A program made the translations under genes and the position numbers. Positions 43,639 through 49,927 of a stretch of 64,000 nucleotides of DNA are shown one piece after another. Within the stretch, counting starts at the first letter, position 1. Each line of letters opens with the position of its first letter. The notes beneath the pieces were generated by a model. The model was not told the origin of the DNA. It saw only the letters and a program-made list of their open reading frames with translations, and did not search any database. Origin of the DNA: Stenomitos frigidus ULC18 (GTDB taxonomy: Bacteria; Cyanobacteriota; Cyanobacteriia; Leptolyngbyales; Leptolyngbyaceae); assembly GCF_003003795.1 (NCBI RefSeq), contig NZ_PVWK01000056.1:1-64000 (forward strand), read 5' to 3'.

Positions 43639-44271
43639 TTGTACGGAGCAGATCCGAAAGATAAGCATCCAATGAAGGGGTTTCCGCAAATCTGCTTCAT
43701 TCAAAACACGGTGTCGAATCCTAATATCATCATTGGAGATTACACGTATTACGATGACCCAGAAGATTCAGAAGATTTTGAGCGAAACGTTTTGTATCAT
43801 TTCCCGTTCATCGGCGATCGCTTAATCATCGGAAAGTTTTGCGCTTTGGCAAGAGACATCAAGTTCATCATGAATGGTGCTAATCACAAGTTGGACGGGT
43901 TTTCGACTTATCCGTTTCAAATTTTCGGCAACGGTTGGGAGAAAGTAACTCCTCAATCTGAAGAACTGCCCTACAAAGGCGATACGGTGATCGGCAATGA
44001 TGTGTGGATTGGCTATGAAGCGGTCATGATGCCGGGGGTGCAAGTGGGAGACGGAGCCATCATTGCAGCAAAGTCAGTTGTTGTAGGCGATGTTTCACCT
44101 TATACAATTGTTGGCGGCAATCCAGCTAAGCGTATCCGACAGCGTTTTGAAGATGATGCGATCCAATCCTTGCTTGAAGTTGCTTGGTGGAATTGGAACA
44201 TTGAGAAAATTACGCGAAATCTGGATAAGATTGTAGCGGCAGATATCGACGCTCTGAGAAGCTCTGAGTAG
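43639..44271 (+). CDS. Cassette 3: Vat-type xenobiotic acetyltransferase
   Basis: About 210 residues of the left-handed beta-helix (hexapeptide) acetyltransferase class. It strongly resembles Vat streptogramin A acetyltransferases: NPNIIIGDYTYYDDPED, FIMNGANHKLDGFSTYPF (catalytic His), FGNGWEKVTPQ, GDTVIGNDVWIGYEAVMMPG and IVGGNPAKRIRQRF. It would acetylate a hydroxyl on a small hydrophobic compound using acetyl-CoA. Start codons TTG 43633 or TTG 43639 follow GGAGG; the latter has better spacing. Real antibiotic resistance is untested. Confidence 0.87.
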   Translation: MYGADPKDKHPMKGFPQICFIQNTVSNPNIIIGDYTYYDDPEDSEDFERNVLYHFPFIGDRLIIGKFCALARDIKFIMNGANHKLDGFSTYPFQIFGNGWEKVTPQSEELPYKGDTVIGNDVWIGYEAVMMPGVQVGDGAIIAAKSVVVGDVSPYTIVGGNPAKRIRQRFEDDAIQSLLEVAWWNWNIEKITRNLDKIVAADIDALRSSE

Positions 44272-44278
44272 CAGCGCA

Positions 44279-44363
44279 GTAGAACAAATCTGTTGGAGCG
44301 GCGAACAAAGTCTTTGCGCTTCGTGTAGGTGTTGCTTATCGCCGCTCAACAGACCCGTTATGC
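44279..44363 (+). repeat. attC site of cassette 3
   Basis: R'' GTAGAAC at 44279-44285, R' GTTATGC at 44357-44363, 85 bp. Arms TCTGTTGGAGCGGCG and (complemented) TCTGTTGAGCGGCG differ by one extrahelical G. Confidence 0.88.
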
Positions 44364-44476
44364 CGCAAGTTCTCGGTGGTGGAAGTAGTTAGAAGTTATC
44401 TGTCAGTGTTTAGAGTTGAACTAGCGCGAGGTTACTGGAAAAGAGGCAGTTTTTAGATTGTCGATGAGGCGATCCT

Positions 44477-44950
44477 ATGAAAATAAGGTTGTTTGAAAAA
44501 CAAGACGCAGAAAAAGTAGCACGGTTGTTTCATGAAACAGTACGCGAAATAAACATCCGCGATTACTCAAGTAATCAAGTTGAGGCATGGGCACCTAACA
44601 ATATTTACTTCAGAGATTGGGAAAAGATCTGCTCAAATCGATTCACCTATGTTGCTGACGATGAAGGTGTGATTGCTGGATTCGGAGAGCTAGAGTCTAA
44701 TGGTCATATCGACTGCTTTTACTGCCACAAAAACTATCAACGTTGTGGAGTGGGTAGTCAAATTTATCAAGCGATTGAAGCAAAGGCGTTAGGCTTGGGG
44801 GTGAGCCATCTAATCACTGAAGCTAGCATCACGGCAAAACCATTTTTTCAACGTATGGGGTTTTCAATCGTTAAAGAGCAGAAGGTAACTTGTCGGGGCA
44901 AAATATTCATCAATTACGTAATGGAGAGGTCGCTGTATAAGGCGGCATAA
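44477..44950 (+). CDS. Cassette 4: GNAT acetyltransferase (YafP-like)
   Basis: 157 residues: IRLFEKQDAEKVARLFHETVRE, DYSSNQVEAWAP, then HIDCFYCHKNYQRCGVGSQ with the acetyl-CoA loop, and FFQRMGFSIVKEQ. The N-terminal pattern and YQRxGVGxxI loop resemble the YafP group. The start ATG follows GAGG. The stop codon lies inside the attC R'' box, a compact arrangement often seen in cassettes. Substrate unknown. Confidence 0.85.
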   Translation: MKIRLFEKQDAEKVARLFHETVREINIRDYSSNQVEAWAPNNIYFRDWEKICSNRFTYVADDEGVIAGFGELESNGHIDCFYCHKNYQRCGVGSQIYQAIEAKALGLGVSHLITEASITAKPFFQRMGFSIVKEQKVTCRGKIFINYVMERSLYKAA

Positions 44951-45030
44951 CAATTCGCTTGGAGCGGACTGACACAGTTGGTCGGTGCTGTGCAAAGGTT
45001 GCTGGCAGCGGCTCAACTTAGCCGTTGGGC
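44945..45030 (+). repeat. attC site of cassette 4
   Basis: R'' GCATAAC at 44945-44951 (overlapping the gene's TAA), R' GTTGGGC at 45024-45030, 86 bp. Pairing is less perfect than in the others but retains the TTG(G)AGC core. Confidence 0.85.
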
Positions 45031-45104
45031 GGCAGTTGTGGTATCGCTTGTATTACTGAGTGAGAAACTATTCTTAAAAGCATTGTTCAGGGAGAACACT
45101 CTAT

Positions 45105-45560
45105 ATGTCCAAGTTCGACCTCGAAGTAACGCTGCGCGAGATTACTAAGGAAAACTGGCGTGATATCCTCCGCTTAAAAGTAGCCCCCCACCAAGAGCAG
45201 TTCGTGGCATCCAACGCCGCATCTATCGCAGAAGCGCACTTTAACCCAGAGGTTGCTTGGTTCCGCGCGATCTACGCTGGTGATGTGCCAGTCGGGTTTT
45301 TGATGTTGGAAGACGACGTAGCTCAGCAAGAGTACTTTCTGTGGCGCTTTATGATAGGTGAGCAATACCAGGGGCGTGGGTACGGGCGAAAGGCGCTGGA
45401 GTTGTTCTTCGCACACGTCAAGACGCGCCCTGGAGCGGATGCAGTCGAAACAAGTTGTGTGCCAACCAAAGGTGGTCCCGGTCCGTTCTACGAGAAGATG
45501 GGTTTTGTTTACACCGGAAAAGAAGAGAACGGCGAACTTGTGATGCGACGTGAATTGTGA
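45105..45560 (+). CDS. Cassette 5: GNAT acetyltransferase (spermidine/PaiA-like)
   Basis: 151 residues: VTLREITKENWRDILRLKV, QEQFVASNAASIAEAHF, FLWRFMIGEQYQGRGYGRKAL with the Q/RxxGxG acetyl-CoA loop, and GPGPFYEKMGFVYTGKEENG. This layout is that of polyamine-type N-acetyltransferases (BltD/PaiA group). Substrate inferred only to class. Ribosome-binding site AGGGAG lies upstream of the ATG. G+C is higher than in cassettes 2-4, suggesting a different source. Confidence 0.85.
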   Translation: MSKFDLEVTLREITKENWRDILRLKVAPHQEQFVASNAASIAEAHFNPEVAWFRAIYAGDVPVGFLMLEDDVAQQEYFLWRFMIGEQYQGRGYGRKALELFFAHVKTRPGADAVETSCVPTKGGPGPFYEKMGFVYTGKEENGELVMRREL

Positions 45561-45588
45561 TCTAGAAATGGTAGGTGGGTAGCGATCC

Positions 45589-45676
45589 GCCCAACAATTC
45601 AAATACAGACGGACGGTTGAAAACCGCTGGTGCTGAGTTCAAGATTGCTTGCCGCCGCTCAATTCAGCCGTTCTAC
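45589..45676 (+). repeat. attC site of cassette 5
   Basis: R'' GCCCAAC at 45589-45595, R' GTTCTAC at 45670-45676, 88 bp. Its inner text (CGCTGGTGCTGAGTTC) is nearly identical to the attC of cassette 7. Confidence 0.85.
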
Positions 45677-45787
45677 CGCTTTGATTACAGTTTGTGACAG
45701 TCCTTTGAAAAGCCTCAGTGGGTGTTCGAGGCTAAGTTATCTTGATTGAAAATATCTGTAATCTGCCGCAATCAGTAGTCCTGAGTT

Positions 45788-46321
45788 ATGGAAGTTAGAG
45801 CCGAGAAACCAGAAGATATAGAAGTGATTCGCAGGGTCAATGTTGCGGCATTTGGGCGAGAGAGTGAGGCTGATTTAGTTGATCAGTTACGAGGCGTTGC
45901 GTCTACATTTTCCTTCGTTGCGGTTGAAGTCGAGCAAATTGTTGGACACATTTTCTCTAGTCCAGTTGCGATTCCGCCAAGCGGACGCTCCGCGAACACA
46001 GGGGAATATGCTGAGGATTTACTCGTTCTTGGATTAGCGCCAGTAGCAGTGCTACCCGACTATCAGCGACAAGGCATTGGGTCATTGCTGATTCAGCATG
46101 GTTTAGAAGAGTGCGCTCGGTTAGGTTTTAAGGCTGTTGTCGTCCTGGGTTCTCCAGCATACTATCCACGATTCGGGTTTATTCCAGCCAAGAAGAAGGG
46201 ATTAGGCTGTGAGTATCCAGTACCAGATGAGGCATTTATGGTGCTGGAGTTGGAAAGTGGTGCATTAGAGGGAAGTGTTGGAATGGTAAAATATCGGTCA
46301 GAGTTCAACCAACTTGAGTAG
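45788..46321 (+). CDS. Cassette 6: GNAT acetyltransferase (YhbS-like)
   Basis: 177 residues: VRAEKPEDIEVIRRVNVAAFG, FVAVEVEQIVGHIFSSPV, LGLAPVAVLPDYQRQGIGS with the acetyl-CoA loop, and VVLGSPAYYPRFGFIPA. This matches the YhbS-type N-acetyltransferases. Within the gene, AAGCGGACGCTCCGCGAAC (codons for PPSGRSANTG) looks like a small cyanobacterial palindromic repeat inserted in frame. That would imply the cassette has resided in a cyanobacterium for some time. Substrate unknown. Confidence 0.85.
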   Translation: MEVRAEKPEDIEVIRRVNVAAFGRESEADLVDQLRGVASTFSFVAVEVEQIVGHIFSSPVAIPPSGRSANTGEYAEDLLVLGLAPVAVLPDYQRQGIGSLLIQHGLEECARLGFKAVVVLGSPAYYPRFGFIPAKKKGLGCEYPVPDEAFMVLELESGALEGSVGMVKYRSEFNQLE

Positions 46322-46329
46322 CGATCGCC

Positions 46330-46416
46330 GTAGAACAATTCTGGTGCAGCGGACTGATAGAGTAGCTCGGTGTTGTTGCAAAAGTTATCTACAGCCGCTC
46401 AACAGACCCGTTATGC
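46330..46416 (+). repeat. attC site of cassette 6
   Basis: R'' GTAGAAC at 46330-46336, R' GTTATGC at 46410-46416, 87 bp. The right half (CCGCTCAACAGACCCGTTATGC region) is almost identical to that of cassette 3. Confidence 0.87.
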
Positions 46417-46462
46417 ATCTTACCCAGCACCTTTCTGCGTCGCTCCAATTAGTAGGTAGAGT

Positions 46463-46945
46463 ATGTCATCTTTCGAGCCAATTAGCATTCGTCAGCTTTC
46501 TGCTAATGACTTGGCACTTATGGAGGGCTTATTGGCTACGTTCGGTGAGGCTTTCGACGAAGTTGATACTTATAGATCGTCTCGCCCAAGCGATACCTAT
46601 CTCAAGCGGTTGCTAAGCAGTGATTATTTCATCGCGCTTGCAGCGCTAAAAAATGGATCAGTAGTCGGAGGTATCGCCGCTTACGAACTCCAGAAGTTTG
46701 AGCAAGAGCGAAGTGAAATTTATATTTACGATCTGGCTGTTGCAGCAGCGCATCGACATGAAGGTATTGCCACCGCATTAATCCAGGAATTAAAGAAGAT
46801 CGCTGTAGTACGAGCAGCCTATGTTATTTTTGTACAGGCAGACATCGGAGATGAACCTGCGATTGCACTTTACACGAAGCTTGGGGTACGCGAGGATGTG
46901 CTTCATTTCGATATTGCTGTTGCGGTCAGCGATGAAGATGCATAA
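46463..46945 (+). CDS. Cassette 7: AAC(3)-I-type aminoglycoside N-acetyltransferase
   Basis: 160 residues. The match to AAC(3)-I gentamicin/fortimicin acetyltransferases extends across the whole protein: YFIALAALKNGSVVGGIAAY, KFEQERSEIYIYDLAV, HRHEGIATALIQELK with the acetyl-CoA loop, and IFVQADIGDEPAIALYTKLG, then REDVLHFDI. AAC(3)-I enzymes acetylate the 3-amino group of 2-deoxystreptamine aminoglycosides and are classically integron-borne. Whether this enzyme confers resistance cannot be told from sequence. It is last in the array, so expression from a single upstream promoter would be weak. The ribosome-binding site is poor. Confidence 0.88.
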   Translation: MSSFEPISIRQLSANDLALMEGLLATFGEAFDEVDTYRSSRPSDTYLKRLLSSDYFIALAALKNGSVVGGIAAYELQKFEQERSEIYIYDLAVAAAHRHEGIATALIQELKKIAVVRAAYVIFVQADIGDEPAIALYTKLGVREDVLHFDIAVAVSDEDA

Positions 46946-47027
46946 CAATTCAAATGCAGGCGGACACTCGAAAGTCGCTGGTGCTGAGTTCGAGGTTATC
47001 TGCCGCCGCTGATTTGAGCCGTTAGCT
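46940..47027 (+). repeat. attC site of cassette 7
   Basis: R'' GCATAAC at 46940-46946, R' GTTAGCT at 47021-47027, 88 bp. Arms TCAAATGCAG and (complemented) TCAAATCAG differ by one extrahelical G. It ends the array; its R' also holds the stop codon of the minus-strand small gene beyond. Confidence 0.86.
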
Positions 47028-47216
47028 TGCCAAAAAAAGCGGGGAGGCAACGATGCTTCCCCGTTTCTGGTTTTGATTGTCGGATTGTTCTTTCAGCTTT
47101 TGTCGCAGTGCTTGAAACTGCTTGCGGCGCTGTCGTTGACGGGCAGAACCGCCTTTACCCTTGTCGTTTCGTCCTTCGCGACGGGGAGACTCCCATCGCT
47201 TGAGTCGTTGTGCCAT
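47022..47216 (-). CDS. Small basic protein, 3' end abutting the integron
   Basis: 64 residues beginning MAQRLKRWESPRREGR, rich in Lys, Arg and Gln, with no Cys and no hydrophobic segment until the tail. ATG follows GGAG at eight-base spacing, so the gene looks real. Its frame runs through a terminator hairpin and stops only inside the last attC. The last 15 or so residues are therefore probably not native, and the original end may have been altered when the array formed. Nucleic-acid binding is a guess from composition. Confidence 0.45.
   Translation of the reverse strand: MAQRLKRWESPRREGRNDKGKGGSARQRQRRKQFQALRQKLKEQSDNQNQKRGSIVASPLFLAS
47032..47063 (-). terminator. Rho-independent terminator at the array end
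   Basis: Read leftwards: a stem CGGGGAAGC / GCCTCCCCG with six-base loop (47040-47063), then C and seven T (47038-47032). It serves minus-strand transcription. From the plus side the same hairpin is followed by TTTCTGGTTTT and could also stop read-through from the cassettes. Confidence 0.7.
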
Positions 47217-47336
47217 TGTGGTGCTCCGATCGTTGTTAGGGGTGAGGTCTAAGGAGTTAGAAGGTAGGATAAATCAATTATGACGCTTGATTCCTTATTT
47301 TAGCTGGAATCCTGACTCCTCGTTTTCACCTGTTGT

Positions 47337-47756
47337 TTATGAAAAGACAGCAGACTGCACCCGATCGCTCTCTTCAGTGCGCTTTGGCTGCAAGTGGGCT
47401 CGGATTCTAGACAACAGTTCATTTACGTCGATCGGCTTGCTAATGAAATCATTTGCCCCTAGTGCCAATCCCCGCATGCTGTTTGCCTCGTCCTGAGCCG
47501 TGATCAGCAAAATCGGCATCGGCGGCAAACTCCGATCCTGCCGGATGCGTTGGGTCACTTCGTAACCTGTCATACCTGGCATCATGACATCTAACAAAAC
47601 CAGGTCAGGCGGCGACGCTTTGATTTTGTTTAAGGCAGTGGTGCCATTGGTTGCAACATCGACGACAAACCCTTCGGCTTCTAGAATCGTTTGAAGCAGA
47701 AACAAGTTGTCTGGGATATCATCGACAGCAAGCAGCTGATAAACCTGATTTGACAT
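47337..47756 (-). CDS. Single-domain response regulator
   Basis: 139 residues, CheY-like: LLAVDDIPDNLFLL, phospho-acceptor Asp in DLVLLDVMMPGMTG, Thr in LLITAQDEANS, Lys in FISKPIDVNELLSRI. No output domain; a short charged C-terminal tail. The DDIPDNL start is typical of cyanobacterial receivers that pair with hybrid kinases. No kinase is adjacent. It sits between the integron and the PTS genes on the minus strand. Confidence 0.92.
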   Translation of the reverse strand: MSNQVYQLLAVDDIPDNLFLLQTILEAEGFVVDVATNGTTALNKIKASPPDLVLLDVMMPGMTGYEVTQRIRQDRSLPPMPILLITAQDEANSMRGLALGANDFISKPIDVNELLSRIRAHLQPKRTEESDRVQSAVFS

Positions 47757-47837
47757 AGCAGCAAAAATCCCAAACCCCTAAAGAGTTCTTATTTACTACA
47801 CTCGTTCTAGCGTCTACGGTGCTTCTTTGAGGTCTGA

Positions 47838-49706
47838 CTAGGGACAGATTTCTGGAGCGCACATGGCCGCAGCATACTGATCAGCATGCAACCCAACGAG
47901 TAGGTGCATCCTACCCTCTGGTAAGCGCAAAATGCCTTCGACACCAGCCGCTTGTAATGCCGATTCGTTCACAGCAGCCCGATCGACCACATCGATACGG
48001 AGTCGCGTCAGGGCAACCGACGTGACCTCACGAAGGTTGGTTTTGCCACCCAACGCGTTCACGATCGCCTGTGCTGTCTGGGTCGCCTTTGAATCAGGTA
48101 GCGTTGCAGGCGGCTCTTCTGGTGGTTTCGTCTCTGTCAAGACGGTTGCAGCCAACGGGTCAACGGTCGGAGCCTCCGCTGGCTCAGCGTCTGCACCAGC
48201 GGTCTTCAGGTATTCCACCATATCGGTTTTCAGGTTCTCCGATCGCGTCCCAAAGATGGCCTGAGCGCTGTTGCCCATTTCCAGCACACCCGAAGCGCCA
48301 AGGGCTTTGAGTTTTGCTTTATCCACCTTCGTCATATCGTTCACCGTCATGCGCAGACGCGTAATGCAGGCATCCAGTCCAGCAATATTGCTACGCCCAC
48401 CAAAGGCCAGCACCAACGCTCTTGCCATTCCTGCTGACCCTCCAGAAAGCGTGGCTTCTCCGGTTTCAGGCGTGACCGTTTCATCCTCGCGGCCGGGAGT
48501 CATAAAGTTGAATGACTTGATCGCAAAACGAAAGGCAAAGTAGTAAAGCAAAGCAAAAAACGGGCCAAAGGCGAGAATCAGCCAGGTCTTAGTGCCCAGA
48601 CGATTGAACAAAAAGAAGTCGATAAAGCCCTGGGAGAAGGTGAAGCCCATCCTGCCGCCCAGCGTGACAAAGAGCCAATCGGCAAAACCTGCAATCACAG
48701 CATGTATGGCATACAGCGGCGGCGACACAAACAAAAAGGAAAATTCGATCGGCTCCGTAATGCCCGTGAGAAATGAGGTGAAGGCCGCCGAAAGCATGAT
48801 GCCACCTGTGACCTTACGGTTTTTGGGTTTTGCCGAATGCCAGATGGCGATCGCGGCGGCAGGCAGACCAAACATTTTGAACCAATAGGCACCACCGAGA
48901 ATACCAGCGGTTTTATCGCCTGCAAAAAAGCGAGTAATGTCACCATGCACCACCTTGCCCGCTGCATCGGTGAACGAGCCAATTTGAAAAAAGAAGGGCA
49001 CGTTCCAGATATGGTGCAACCCAAAGGGCAGCAGCGCGCGTTCCACAATGCCGTAGGTCGCGGCTGTAAGGGCGACGTTACTACCAGAGGCGGCGGCATT
49101 GGCGGCGGTGCTGATGGCATGGCCGATCGGGGGCCAAATGACGCTCATGAGAATGCCCATGACGATCGCCGATAAGCCCGTAATGATGGGTACAAAGCGC
49201 TTACCAGCAAAGAAGCCCAGATACGGCGGCAACTTAATCCGAAAGAAACGGTTGAACAGGTAGGCCGCAATGCAGCCCATAATCAAGCCACCAAAGACGC
49301 CTGTATCCAGCGTGGGGATGCCCATGACGGGCTTGAGCGTGGCAGGATCAACGCCCCACAGAGAGGTTGAGGCCGCTCCTAAAGCCGCGATGAAGACCGC
49401 GAAACCAACGGTCGCTGCCAGTGCTGACACACCATCATTACCGGTGTACCCGATCGCCACTGAGACGGCAAAGATCAAGGGCAAATTCGCAAAGATCGCA
49501 TCACCGGACAGCTTCATGATGGTTGCCAACCATTCGGGCAGCCACCAAAAAGCGGGACTGGTAATCACCCCTGTTTTCAGGTTTTCGAGTTCAATCGAGC
49601 GGGCGCTACCCAGTCCGAGTAGTAACCCGGCGATCGGCAGCACCGAGACAGGAAGCATTAAGGACTTCCCCATCTGTTGCAGTAGGGCAAAGGCTTTTTT
49701 CCACAT
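47838..49706 (-). CDS. PTS glucose/N-acetylglucosamine-type transporter EIICB with second, Cys-less EIIB
   Basis: 622 residues. EIIC (about 1-400) has ten or so membrane segments and the sugar-binding motif GITEPIEF at 315-322; [13 protein letters not shown] fits the glucose/GlcNAc family. EIIB (about 425-500) has phospho-Cys447 in [11 protein letters not shown] second EIIB-like domain (about 540-615) has Ala565 where Cys should be (VALTRLRID), so it cannot carry phosphate. Family-level specificity is glucose or N-acetylglucosamine. It lies 221 bp downstream of the EIIA-HPr-EI gene and is probably co-transcribed. Confidence 0.92.
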   Translation of the reverse strand: MWKKAFALLQQMGKSLMLPVSVLPIAGLLLGLGSARSIELENLKTGVITSPAFWWLPEWLATIMKLSGDAIFANLPLIFAVSVAIGYTGNDGVSALAATVGFAVFIAALGAASTSLWGVDPATLKPVMGIPTLDTGVFGGLIMGCIAAYLFNRFFRIKLPPYLGFFAGKRFVPIITGLSAIVMGILMSVIWPPIGHAISTAANAAASGSNVALTAATYGIVERALLPFGLHHIWNVPFFFQIGSFTDAAGKVVHGDITRFFAGDKTAGILGGAYWFKMFGLPAAAIAIWHSAKPKNRKVTGGIMLSAAFTSFLTGITEPIEFSFLFVSPPLYAIHAVIAGFADWLFVTLGGRMGFTFSQGFIDFFLFNRLGTKTWLILAFGPFFALLYYFAFRFAIKSFNFMTPGREDETVTPETGEATLSGGSAGMARALVLAFGGRSNIAGLDACITRLRMTVNDMTKVDKAKLKALGASGVLEMGNSAQAIFGTRSENLKTDMVEYLKTAGADAEPAEAPTVDPLAATVLTETKPPEEPPATLPDSKATQTAQAIVNALGGKTNLREVTSVALTRLRIDVVDRAAVNESALQAAGVEGILRLPEGRMHLLVGLHADQYAAAMCAPEICP

Positions 49707-49715
49707 TGGGTTTAA

Positions 49716-49757
49716 GGGGGTGTGGGGTGTGGGGTGTGGGGTGTGGGGTGTGGGGTG
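49716..49757. repeat. Heptamer tandem repeat (GTGTGGG, about six copies)
   Basis: GTGTGGG units run without break in the spacer between the two PTS genes. Heptameric short tandem repeats are a known cyanobacterial feature. The following 49758-49927 is AAGTTTTGAGTA / CAGTGGTCAGTG repeat text with no gene. Confidence 0.85.
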
Positions 49758-49927
49758 AAAGTTTTGAGTAGCACTAGCTCTTTGAGAGCTACTTCGTAAG
49801 TGCGCCGCTACGCTAGAGAGTTTTGAGTTTTGAGTCAGTGGTCAGTGGTCAGCAAACAGTGGTCAGTGAGTGACTCTATTGGCTTTTGGTGGCTGAGGAC
49901 TGCCTCCTCTGCCTCCTAGCTGCTAGG

